Of a DNA stretch of 54,707 bases, positions 24,904 through 33,765 are shown piece by piece. Each line of letters opens with the position of its first letter. The stretch's first letter is position 1. The translations under genes were made by a program, and so were the position numbers. The notes under the pieces were generated by a model, which had not been told where the DNA came from, did not search any database, and saw nothing but the letters and a program-made list of their open reading frames with translations. Source of the stretch: Bacteroides sp. (GTDB lineage Bacteria > Bacteroidota > Bacteroidia > Bacteroidales > Bacteroidaceae); contig DXWV01000003.1 of the NCBI GenBank assembly GCA_019416685.1, positions 1-54,707 on the forward strand, read 5' to 3'.

Positions 24904-26861
24904 AAAGATTGATATTTGTCTTATATATTACTCTCCTTCCATTGGTCTTGTTTGCAGAAAATGATGCAAAGATAGCTTACCGGGACAGTATACTGGCTGT
25001 GGCCGGATGCATATCTTCGGATACTGCCAGGATTTCTTATCTTCAAAAGATGGCTTATTGTCATCAGTACCTTCCTTATAATAAGTATTTCGCAACAGCA
25101 CTTTATAATGAAGCAAAGCTTCGGAAAAATCTTTTTTATGAAAATGAAGGAGCTTATTATATGGCCGGCTATTACGATAAAAAACACGACCCGGATAGCT
25201 TGGAGTATTGGGTGGGGCAGTTGAAAGAACTTGCTTCCCGGACAGGAGGATATGACTATTATCTGGAGCGAAAAGCGGCCCTTAGTCGTGCATTGGCTTC
25301 TAAAAGGTTGATAGAAAAGGCGGTGTATGTAGCCAAAGAAGTACTCGATGAAGCGATTGACCGTAGGAGTAATAATGGGAAAATTGCTGCATACAATAGT
25401 CTGGGATGTGCTTATTCCGTATCCAGTCGGCATGAGCAGGGACTGGAGGTTCTTTTGAAAGCATATCGGGAGTTTACTCCTGATACAAAGCACTTTCTGA
25501 AAGTAGATGTACTTTCGCGTATCGCTCAGATGTATGGGAGTAGAGGAGATGATAAATCAAGAATGGTTTATTTACGTAAAATGAAAAGTCTTCTGCAGGA
25601 AGTAATGATAAACGAACCGGAAGCGCGGGATAATTGGACCGATCTGGCGATAGATTGTGAAGTGAAGTATGTGTTACATTATATGGATCAAAAAGATTTT
25701 GAACAGGCTCAATTGTATATTGAGCGTGCACAAGCTTTGCTCAGTTCACATGTCGATTCAGTGTTTTGGCTGAATATACAGCTCATACGACTCCAATATT
25801 TTTCGCGTACAAAAGAGTATGATAAGAGCATTGCTTTAGTGGATGAAGTTACTCCGATTGTATTAAAAAGTTATGTATCTACATTTGGCAATCTGATCAG
25901 CCATAAAGCAGGTACTCAACAGCGTAAGGGAGATATGGACGGAGCGCTTGAAACGTGGCGTTTTCTGATACGGGCACAAGACTCATTGAATAATGCTTTT
26001 ACTGCCAATGAATTGCAGCAGGTAAAAGAGATTTATCATATAGATGAACTTCTTTTAGAGAAGCAGAAGATACGGAACACGAATTACATATGGGTGTTCG
26101 GTACATTGCTTGTACTCTCAATATTGGCTCTTTTGTTTTATATTTATACACATTTCCTTTCCGGCAAGATAGCTTTGGCTGAACGCGAGGCAGCCGAAGC
26201 GGCAGCTCATTCCGAAGCGGATAACATTGCAAAAGAACGCTTAAAGATGGAGATTAGTCATGATGTTCGTACTCCATTGAATGCAGTAGTGGGGTTTGCT
26301 GAACTATTGTCTGAATCGGAAGATCTTGATAAGGAGAGTAAACTGGGCTATGGGAAGATTATTCAGGAAAGTGCAGAACGGTTATTAGGATATGTGAATA
26401 ATATATTGGAACTTTCACGACTCGAATCCGGAAAGATAAAATATGAACAGGAACAGGTAGAAGCCATCCAGTTGTGCCGGGATATCATTCGGTTTGTCAA
26501 TAGCCAGGAGCCTGGGGAGGATAGGATTGTTCTGAAAACAATTATTGAAAGCCAGATGATTTGTACGGACAAGAAATGGCTGGTGTCATTGTTGCACGGG
26601 GCATTGGCCTGTGGAGATGAAGGTATGGGTTGTGAGACTACCGTTTACATTGAGTGGGACGAGGAAGTAGGTGTATTGGTTTTTCGTATAGTAGGTACCT
26701 TGCTGGCACAAGAGAATCTGATAGACAAAAAGATATTGATCCGTAATGAGATTAATTCCCATTTTATTCGTTACTTTGGGGGGACTTATGCAGTAAGTGC
26801 AGAAGCGGATGAAGGTCCGACAGTCATTTTTACTTGTCCGTTGTCTGCACCGGGTAATTGA
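24900..26861 (+). CDS. TPR-sensor histidine kinase-like protein with degenerate ATPase domain
   Basis: This 653-residue protein mirrors the preceding kinase: signal peptide (LYITLLPLVLFAEND), periplasmic TPR-like helices, one membrane helix (about residues 397-419), a coiled linker (ALAEREAAEAAAHSEAD) and an intact H-box MEISHDVRTPLNAVVGF (H454). Beyond the dimerisation helices the ATPase region is short and lacks the expected motifs: where the N-box Asn should be it reads LLHGALACGD, and neither a DxGxG nor a GxGLGL segment is present. It probably cannot bind ATP. Its ATGA overlap with the intact kinase suggests joint synthesis and perhaps a heterodimer in which this partner receives phosphate or only senses. 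Confidence 0.83.
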   Translation: MKRLIFVLYITLLPLVLFAENDAKIAYRDSILAVAGCISSDTARISYLQKMAYCHQYLPYNKYFATALYNEAKLRKNLFYENEGAYYMAGYYDKKHDPDSLEYWVGQLKELASRTGGYDYYLERKAALSRALASKRLIEKAVYVAKEVLDEAIDRRSNNGKIAAYNSLGCAYSVSSRHEQGLEVLLKAYREFTPDTKHFLKVDVLSRIAQMYGSRGDDKSRMVYLRKMKSLLQEVMINEPEARDNWTDLAIDCEVKYVLHYMDQKDFEQAQLYIERAQALLSSHVDSVFWLNIQLIRLQYFSRTKEYDKSIALVDEVTPIVLKSYVSTFGNLISHKAGTQQRKGDMDGALETWRFLIRAQDSLNNAFTANELQQVKEIYHIDELLLEKQKIRNTNYIWVFGTLLVLSILALLFYIYTHFLSGKIALAEREAAEAAAHSEADNIAKERLKMEISHDVRTPLNAVVGFAELLSESEDLDKESKLGYGKIIQESAERLLGYVNNILELSRLESGKIKYEQEQVEAIQLCRDIIRFVNSQEPGEDRIVLKTIIESQMICTDKKWLVSLLHGALACGDEGMGCETTVYIEWDEEVGVLVFRIVGTLLAQENLIDKKILIRNEINSHFIRYFGGTYAVSAEADEGPTVIFTCPLSAPGN

Positions 26862-26882
26862 TTTTTAATGTAGATATTCTGA

Positions 26883-28127
26883 ATGATACGTATATTGCAT
26901 ACAGCCGACTGGCATCTGGGTCAGACCTTTTTCGGTTATGACAGGGTGGAGGAGCATGCACACTTTCTCCAATGGTTGGCTTGTGAGTTAAGAGAAAACA
27001 AGATTGATGTATTATTGATTGCAGGAGATGTCTTTGATGTTTCCAATCCTTCTGCGGCATCCCAACGTATGTTTTATCATTTTATCCGTCAGGTGACGGA
27101 GGAGAATCCGACGTTGCAATTGGTAGTAGTGGCGGGGAATCATGATTCTGCTGCACGCCTTGAAGCGCCCTTGCCTTTGTTGCAAGAGATGCGTACAGAG
27201 ATTAGAGGTGTTGTCCGGAGGGATGAAAGAGAGATTGACTATGATCATTTGATTGTAGAGTTGAAAAACTGTGAAGGAGAAGTAGAAGCTCTCTGTCTGG
27301 CGGTCCCCTTTTTGCGGCAGGGAGATTATCCGGTTGTTTCAACAGATGGTAACCCGTATGCCGAAGGTGTGAAAGAACTTTATGCCCGATTGCAAGAACG
27401 GGCGTTGCAACGGCGTAAGGGCGGACAGGCTCTTGTGGCGGTGGGACATCTGCAAGCCACGGGGTCAGAGATTGCCGAACGTGATTTCAGTGAACGGACT
27501 ATTATCGGAGGTTTGGAGTGCGTTTCTCCGGATGCTTTTACAGAGCAGATTGCTTATACGGCTTTGGGGCATATACACAAGTCTCAGCGAGTGTCGGGTA
27601 GGGAGAATGTACGTTATGCCGGTAGTCCTTTGCCGATGTCTTTTGCAGAGAGAGAGTATCATCATGGAGTAGTGATAGTGACTCTTGCAGAAGGATGGGC
27701 GGTAGAGATCGAGAAGCGGGAATATGTTCCGTTGGTGGGTCTTTTGAGTGTGCCGCGCAGAAAAGCTGCTACTCCGGAAGAGGTCTTGGAGGAGCTTGCA
27801 CATTTGCCGTTGGCTTCGGAAGATACGATAGAGGAAGACCGGCATTTTCCTTATTTAGAAGTAAAAGTTCTTCTGACCGAGCCGGAACCGATGCTTCGTC
27901 AGCAGATAGAAGAGGTGATTGCCAATAAGGCAGTCCGTCTGGCACGTATCGTATCTGTCTATCGGCAGGCAGAAGAGAATACCCTGGAAGAAGCAGTTTT
28001 AGCTGCCGGGCTTCAGGAGATGAATCCGTTGCAGATCGTGAAGGCTACCTTTGAAAACACATACCAGTCTGAGATGCCGGAAGAACTGGAACGTTTGTTT
28101 CAGGAGGCGATGAGGGAGGTGGAATAG
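26883..28127 (+). CDS. sbcD: SbcCD nuclease subunit SbcD
   Basis: The 414-residue protein is the Mre11-type metallonuclease of the SbcCD complex, which opens hairpins and processes double-strand ends. The phosphoesterase motifs are in order: TADWHLGQTFFGYDR (motif I), AGDVFDVSNPS (II), AGNHDSAARLEAP (III) and ALGHIHKSQRV (V). The C-terminal capping region is about residues 285-414. It is followed after 42 bases by sbcC in the same direction. A weak hairpin (AGGGCTATAA / TTATAACCCT) spans the stop codon and the gap. Confidence 0.94.
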   Translation: MIRILHTADWHLGQTFFGYDRVEEHAHFLQWLACELRENKIDVLLIAGDVFDVSNPSAASQRMFYHFIRQVTEENPTLQLVVVAGNHDSAARLEAPLPLLQEMRTEIRGVVRRDEREIDYDHLIVELKNCEGEVEALCLAVPFLRQGDYPVVSTDGNPYAEGVKELYARLQERALQRRKGGQALVAVGHLQATGSEIAERDFSERTIIGGLECVSPDAFTEQIAYTALGHIHKSQRVSGRENVRYAGSPLPMSFAEREYHHGVVIVTLAEGWAVEIEKREYVPLVGLLSVPRRKAATPEEVLEELAHLPLASEDTIEEDRHFPYLEVKVLLTEPEPMLRQQIEEVIANKAVRLARIVSVYRQAEENTLEEAVLAAGLQEMNPLQIVKATFENTYQSEMPEELERLFQEAMREVE

Positions 28128-28169
28128 GGCTATAAGATTATAACCCTACAACTCTATAACTTTTTTATA

Positions 28170-31061
28170 ATGAAAATATTAACAATACGACTAAAGAATC
28201 TGGCTTCTATTGAAGGGACTTTCGAGGTGGATTTTACCGCAGAACCTCTTCGCTCAGCTGGTATATTTGCAATTTCCGGTCCTACGGGAGCCGGGAAGTC
28301 TACTATATTGGATGCTCTGTGTCTGGCTCTTTATGATAAGACACCTCGTTTCGCAGCTTCGGGAGAGAGTCTTTTTCTTTCGGATGTAGGAGAGAATCAA
28401 GTGAATCAGTCTGATGTAAAAAACATTCTTCGCCGTGGGACGGGAGAAGGATTTGCAGAAGTTGATTTCCTGGGGGCGACCGGACGGCGTTACCGCTCCC
28501 GTTGGTCTGTCCGGCGGGCACGCAGTAAGGCTACGGGTTCTTTACAACCTCAGACGCTCCAGGTCACCGATCTGGATAAGGAAGAGGATTTGCAGGGTAC
28601 AAAGACTGAACTTCTGGCACAATTGGTTTCTCTGGTTGGACTTACCTACGAGCAGTTTACCCGCACGGTGTTGCTTGCCCAGAATGATTTTGCCACTTTT
28701 CTGAAATCCCGTGAATCCGCCAAAGCCGAATTGTTGGAGAAACTCACGGGTACTGAGATTTATTCCCGCATATCGCGAGAGATATACACTCGTAGTAAAA
28801 CGGCTGATGAAGCAATGAATCTTCTTAAAAACAGTATTAGCCTGATTGAGCTTCTCCCGGAAGAAGAACTGCAAAATCTACAAAAAGAGAAAGAAGAGCT
28901 GGTTCAAATCCGTACTGTCGGTACGAAGCGGCTTGCCGAGTTGAATGCACAGTTCAATATAGTCCGTTCTCTTGTGGTGAAACAAGAGCAGCTCACTAAA
29001 AAGCAGCAGGAAGAATCTGTGGAAACAGAAAAACTAAAGAAGCTCCATGAAGATCTGGTTGCACAGACTGCGTACCTTGCTCATTTTCGAGAACAGTGGG
29101 AAGCCCTGCAGCCCGAGTTACTTAAAGCACGCGAACTGGATGTGCGTCTACAAGGCTTGCAAACCGATTACAAGCAATCTCAACAAAGCCTACAACTTAC
29201 GCAGAAACAAGTTATCGACCTTGAGAAAAGGCATTATGCCGGTAGAGAGGCACTGAACGCTTCTTGTAGTTCTATTAATCGTCTTTTGAGGAGTGAGGAT
29301 ACCTTCAATCCGTCTCTATCCACAGATCTGGGTCGAATAGAGTGTATTCTTATCCGCGAAGAACAACAACTGGCCCTTCTTCAAAAGGAAAATGACGACC
29401 GCGTTTCCCGGCTTAATGCTTTCGGCATCCAGTCGGTAGGTGAAGGGCAGAAAAAACTTTTGCAAGAACAATCCCAGTTGCAGCATGCTTTACAAGCCAG
29501 TATATTACTGAATCAATTGTGTGAAAAACAGGAAGTAATATCTTCTGAACTTGATACTTTGACTCGGCAATTGGTTGCCAAACAAGAGCAAACAACCTCT
29601 CTGCAACGGCTTTACGAGAATGCCCGTATGGCTATGGGGAAAGATGTGGTAGCCTTGCGTCACGAACTGAGGGAGGGTGAAGCTTGTCCCGTTTGTGGCA
29701 GCCTTTCGCACCCTTACGGGCAAGATAGAGAAATGGCAGATACGCTTTATCACTCTATAGAAAAAGAATACCGTATAGCTGTTGATGTTCATAAACAGCT
29801 TAATGATCGTTGTATAGCCCTTCAGCGTGATGTTCGTAATATCATTGCCCAGGAGAAAACTCAGGAAGAGGTACTTGCTGCTTATTCTGAAACGGAACGT
29901 ACTCCGGAACATTTTGAGACTTGTCTGAAAGTATTGCAACAACGTCTACAGGAAATAGAAGATAGAATAAATCAGTATCAGCAACTGTATGCAGAATGGC
30001 AGCAAAGGGATGAAGAATTGAAGAAGTTACGCCACCATTGTGAATCACTCCGTGAGGGAATTGCCCAATGCCGGTTGTTGATGCAGCAAGCTGCTGCTAT
30101 AGCCGAACAATTGGCCATAGTACAGCAAACGGAAACAACACAACGTACTCATTTTAACACTGTCAGTAAGCAACTGGAGCAGTTGCAACAAGAGCGTGCC
30201 ACCCTTCTGAAAGGAAAACCAGCAGATGAAGCAGAGGCAGTGGTACGTCGTAGAGAGAAAGAACTGAATGATTCATTGGAATCAGCTCGTAAGTCGGTGG
30301 AGCAGATGCAGACCAATCTCTCAGGTATACAAGGTGAGTTAAAACAACTGTCCCAGAATATTCTTGAACTGAGTGAGCAACAAAAACAGATTGAAAATCC
30401 TGAAGCATTGTCCGAAGCAATTGCTGCGTGCCAGCTTGCCAATCAGGAAACAGAGCGTCGGCTATCGGTAGTAGAAGTTTGTTTGTTGCAACAAGAGCAA
30501 AACAAGAAAAAACTGAAAGAGATAGAAACAGAATGGAAAGAAAAACAGACCATTGCCGAGCAGTGGGGTAAACTAAATAAACTGGTTGGTAGTGCTGACG
30601 GAACAAAGTTTAAGGTGATTGCCCAGAGCTACACTCTTAACCTTTTGTTACTTCATGCCAACAAGCACTTATCTTATCTGTCAAAAAGATATAAGCTTCA
30701 GCAAGTTTCCGGAACGCTGGCTTTACAAGTTATCGACTGCGATATGTGTGACGAAGTACGTACAGTTTATTCTCTTTCCGGAGGTGAATCTTTTCTCATT
30801 TCTCTGGCATTGGCACTGGGGCTTTCATCACTGTCGAGCAATAACCTGAAAGTGGAATCTCTCTTTATTGACGAAGGTTTCGGATCACTGGATGCCGATA
30901 GTTTGCGTACTGCCATGGAAGCGTTGGAACAGTTGCAGATGCAGGGGCGAAAGATTGGAGTCATTTCGCATGTACAGGAGATGAGCGAACGCATCTCCGT
31001 GCAGATACAACTACATAAATCAGTGAACGGGAAGAGTGAAATAGTGATTAGTTCAGTGTAA
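28170..31061 (+). CDS. sbcC: SbcCD nuclease subunit SbcC (Rad50-like ATPase)
   Basis: The 963-residue SMC-type ATPase works with SbcD on DNA ends. Walker A GPTGAGKST is at residues 37-45, long coiled coils at about 200-480 and 520-830, the zinc-hook CPVC (C506, C509), the ABC signature LSGGE at 869-873 and Walker B LFIDEGFGSLD at 898-908. Length and layout are normal. Its last 14 bases overlap the end of the convergent metallophosphoesterase gene. Confidence 0.95.
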   Translation: MKILTIRLKNLASIEGTFEVDFTAEPLRSAGIFAISGPTGAGKSTILDALCLALYDKTPRFAASGESLFLSDVGENQVNQSDVKNILRRGTGEGFAEVDFLGATGRRYRSRWSVRRARSKATGSLQPQTLQVTDLDKEEDLQGTKTELLAQLVSLVGLTYEQFTRTVLLAQNDFATFLKSRESAKAELLEKLTGTEIYSRISREIYTRSKTADEAMNLLKNSISLIELLPEEELQNLQKEKEELVQIRTVGTKRLAELNAQFNIVRSLVVKQEQLTKKQQEESVETEKLKKLHEDLVAQTAYLAHFREQWEALQPELLKARELDVRLQGLQTDYKQSQQSLQLTQKQVIDLEKRHYAGREALNASCSSINRLLRSEDTFNPSLSTDLGRIECILIREEQQLALLQKENDDRVSRLNAFGIQSVGEGQKKLLQEQSQLQHALQASILLNQLCEKQEVISSELDTLTRQLVAKQEQTTSLQRLYENARMAMGKDVVALRHELREGEACPVCGSLSHPYGQDREMADTLYHSIEKEYRIAVDVHKQLNDRCIALQRDVRNIIAQEKTQEEVLAAYSETERTPEHFETCLKVLQQRLQEIEDRINQYQQLYAEWQQRDEELKKLRHHCESLREGIAQCRLLMQQAAAIAEQLAIVQQTETTQRTHFNTVSKQLEQLQQERATLLKGKPADEAEAVVRRREKELNDSLESARKSVEQMQTNLSGIQGELKQLSQNILELSEQQKQIENPEALSEAIAACQLANQETERRLSVVEVCLLQQEQNKKKLKEIETEWKEKQTIAEQWGKLNKLVGSADGTKFKVIAQSYTLNLLLLHANKHLSYLSKRYKLQQVSGTLALQVIDCDMCDEVRTVYSLSGGESFLISLALALGLSSLSSNNLKVESLFIDEGFGSLDADSLRTAMEALEQLQMQGRKIGVISHVQEMSERISVQIQLHKSVNGKSEIVISSV

Positions 31062-32211
31062 TAACCGTTATTTCGGGCCATGCACCGAAGCGGAAAGGAA
31101 GTCCGACAAATCCCAATCCTACGTTTACATACAGGTTTTGCCCCTCTTCAGAATACATCCCGCCCCATTCCGGATAAACAAAAGAGGAAGGAGAATGGTG
31201 TCCCAATGCCATTTGCATGGCATGTGTATGTCCTGCCAGCATCAGGTCTATCTGGGATTGGGGCAATACTTCCCGCCGCCAATGTGTGGGGTTATGACTC
31301 AGCAATAGCTGAAACATACCTTCGGTTCCCTGCATTGCCTTAGTCAGATCACCATGTTGTGAGAAGGGAGGTTCACCTTCGTTTTCTACTCCAATCAGTG
31401 CAATACTGTCATTGCCCTGATGTAGGATAACATGCTCATTGTTCAGCAGTTTCCAGCCCATTTCTGCCTCACGTCTTTTCAAATCAGCAAGATTCTCGAC
31501 TTGCGCACGTTGGCTCTCCCATTTGTGATAAGGTCCATAATCGTGGTTTCCCAAGATAGAGTAAACACCATCTTTGGCATGTAGGCCGGATAGGATTTGC
31601 TGAAATCCATCCAGTTCTTTCGCTTGATTATTCACCAGGTCTCCGGTGAAAACAATCAAGTCCGGATGCTGGGCATTGACGAGATTAACCATATGTTGCA
31701 GTGCCCGTGCATTTCCTTCCCAGCTACCTATATGTATATCTGATAGTTGGACGATACGATATCCCTTAAAAGCTGGTGGCAGTTTAGAGGAGTAATAGGT
31801 AACCTCTTTCACTTCAAACTGAGTTTTACCAATTAGGGAGCCGTATAGAATAACTCCTGCATTGATTGTGGCAAGCACTAATCCGGCATATACAAACGGT
31901 GTTTTAGGCCAGTGTAGCAGATAATTGAATGGAAGTCCGATAACAGAACATAGCATAAAGTTCAATTTGGGAAGTGCAAACAGAAACAATGCAACAGCAA
32001 ACCAGCCAATGCCTCGCATGTGCTGACTTACGAAGTCTTCGGGAGTAAAGAATGTGAGGTAGATAAGTCCTGCTAACAGGAAGAAGGTAGGAAACCAATA
32101 AAGCACTTTTAAGGCCGGATGAACCATCTGTCGCGCAATAAACATCTGGTAGATATAAACGTCCGGTAAAATAACTATTAGTGTTAGAAAAATAAAAATT
32201 CGTTGTAACAT
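31048..32211 (-). CDS. Membrane-anchored metallophosphoesterase
   Basis: The 387-residue protein has four or five hydrophobic helices in the first 125 residues and a calcineurin-type domain behind them: LSDIHIGSWEGN, FTGDLVNNQ, LGNHDYG and LAGHTHAMQM supply the metal ligands. It resembles the YkuE/YaeI-like family, whose members act on lipid or nucleotide phosphates; the substrate here is not evident. It overlaps sbcC tail-to-tail by 14 bases and has no same-strand partner close by. Confidence 0.88.
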   Translation of the reverse strand: MLQRIFIFLTLIVILPDVYIYQMFIARQMVHPALKVLYWFPTFFLLAGLIYLTFFTPEDFVSQHMRGIGWFAVALFLFALPKLNFMLCSVIGLPFNYLLHWPKTPFVYAGLVLATINAGVILYGSLIGKTQFEVKEVTYYSSKLPPAFKGYRIVQLSDIHIGSWEGNARALQHMVNLVNAQHPDLIVFTGDLVNNQAKELDGFQQILSGLHAKDGVYSILGNHDYGPYHKWESQRAQVENLADLKRREAEMGWKLLNNEHVILHQGNDSIALIGVENEGEPPFSQHGDLTKAMQGTEGMFQLLLSHNPTHWRREVLPQSQIDLMLAGHTHAMQMALGHHSPSSFVYPEWGGMYSEEGQNLYVNVGLGFVGLPFRFGAWPEITVITLN

Positions 32212-32308
32212 ATGTATGATTATTGTTTTTGATACGAAAGTCTCCTCCGTTTTAATAAACAGAGAAGACTTTACTTTGTTAGAGAAAATAGAGAGAGTAT
32301 GGTTTAAG

Positions 32309-32893
32309 TTAATTATTATCTTTCAATTCTTTTAACTCTCCGAGATTTTTCTTTATCTCGCGGAGTCGGTTCAGATTCTTACGATATATCCAAAGCGGGA
32401 TAATGATACACACGGTCCATATAATGAAAAAGAAAATGATCATTCCGGTACCATGTTGCCACACCTCCCGATAAAAGAAAAAGAATACGGCCATGAATAA
32501 AATGAAACCTATTCCTATCATCCGTTCACGAATCACCCATCGGTGAATGCGGTTGAAACGGGATATAACGGTCACAAGTGGTAATTCGTCAATCGAGGTG
32601 TTACTCAGATAGCGGGAACTAAACAAGTCCCATCCCAAAGCTGGCACCAATGCTATCAGGATAATCTGATAATAGATATCAGGGAATACCCCATCGTATA
32701 TAAATGTAAACAGGAGTAATGCGATAATTGTCAGCGAAATGATACGTAGTCTTTTGTTAAGTCGACTCATTTCGTTGATGTTTTTCGTGGCATGATTAAT
32801 GAGCTGGGATATTTCTTCATCTTTGACCAGCTTCTTATCTTTCAGATGTTCGTCCAGTGCGTTCCATGATTTTTTAAGTTCATCCAGTTCCAT
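32309..32893 (-). CDS. Four-helix membrane protein paired with ECF sigma factor
   Basis: The 194-residue protein has a charged cytoplasmic N-terminus (about residues 1-48, MELDELKKSWNALDEHLKD), two hydrophobic helices (about 50-85) and a second pair (about 127-170), ending in a basic, helical tail. It starts three bases after the ECF sigma gene, the usual position of an anti-sigma factor. The N-terminus may bind the sigma factor, but no classical zinc-binding anti-sigma motif (HxxxCxxC) is present, so the role is inferred from position. Confidence 0.65.
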   Translation of the reverse strand: MELDELKKSWNALDEHLKDKKLVKDEEISQLINHATKNINEMSRLNKRLRIISLTIIALLLFTFIYDGVFPDIYYQIILIALVPALGWDLFSSRYLSNTSIDELPLVTVISRFNRIHRWVIRERMIGIGFILFMAVFFFFYREVWQHGTGMIIFFFIIWTVCIIIPLWIYRKNLNRLREIKKNLGELKELKDNN

Positions 32894-32896
32894 ATC

Positions 32897-33409
32897 TTAT
32901 TCCTCCTTCTTCATTTTCTTAAGTTTGTCTTTAATTCGGCTCAGTTTGGTTGCAACATTTGTTACGGTGAGCCCAGTGATTTCGGCCATTTCTTCATAGC
33001 TTTTTTCTTCGAGATAAAGCAGTATGATAGACTTGTCGAGTTGCCCCAATTGGTTTATCATCCGATACAATTGTCTTAACATCTCCTTGAGCGGGTCGTT
33101 GTCTTCGGCCATCCAGTCGGCTTCACGGCTCAACGTTACAAACTCCGGTACATTTTTTTCTTTGCGGATAAAGCTGATACAAGTATTTAGTGCAATGCGG
33201 TATATCCAGGTTGATATTTTGCATTCCCTCCGAAATTTTGGATAAGCTCTCCAAAGATTGAGCACCACATCCTGATAGAGGTCATTGAGTGTAGCATTGG
33301 GGGTAGTATAAAGGTAACACACCTTATATATGACCCGCTCATACTCCCGGATGACCGATAGGAATTCCTGTTCTACACTTTCGTTGACTTGCGTGGCTTT
33401 TGAATCCAT
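32897..33409 (-). CDS. ECF-type RNA polymerase sigma factor
   Basis: The 170-residue protein has sigma region 2 (DLYQDVVLNLWRAYPKF, then STWIYRIALNTC) and region 4 (KSYEEMAEITGLTVTNVATK, a helix-turn-helix). It directs polymerase to a small regulon, probably in response to an envelope signal passed through the membrane protein encoded three bases downstream. A TATCTTTG box lies upstream at 33479-33486. Whether it controls the divergent surface-protein operon at 33766 is unknown. Confidence 0.92.
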   Translation of the reverse strand: MDSKATQVNESVEQEFLSVIREYERVIYKVCYLYTTPNATLNDLYQDVVLNLWRAYPKFRRECKISTWIYRIALNTCISFIRKEKNVPEFVTLSREADWMAEDNDPLKEMLRQLYRMINQLGQLDKSIILLYLEEKSYEEMAEITGLTVTNVATKLSRIKDKLKKMKKEE

Positions 33410-33765
33410 TGGCTTTTTTCTCGATTGCTTTTTAGATTGTTAGTCGTTGGGGGATAAGAAAAATCACAGCGAGATATGCAAAGATAGGAAGTATTTTGTA
33501 TTCATAGCCATCCGGATATTGCTTTTATGTTTGCAATCTCATTCCGGGATTTCAGGTGCTTGAATTATTTCTGCAATTTAGCCACTATTATTGACTATAT
33601 GAACACCGTATTTTGCTGTTTGGGACTGAATGTCAAAATATGCGTTTTTATGAATGCTGGAATATCTGTATTTTTACAGATTCATTTTTGTTCCTGAATT
33701 TGCTTGTAATCTGTGGAATATATTAAAAATAAATATTAACAAGATGTTAGAAAAGCATCACAAAC
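33410..33765. other. 356-base divergent intergenic region
   Basis: It separates the sigma-factor gene from the surface-protein operon. It contains a minus-strand -7 box (33479-33486) and a short hairpin ATCTGTA-TTTT-TACAGAT (33664-33681). No gene is seen, and no exact TAnnTTTG for the rightward operon was found; a near match CATTTTTG follows the hairpin. Confidence 0.55.
33479..33486 (-). promoter_or_regulatory. -7 box (TATCTTTG) for sigma-factor gene
   Basis: On the minus strand it reads TATCTTTG, about 70 bases before the sigma-factor ATG. Confidence 0.5.
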
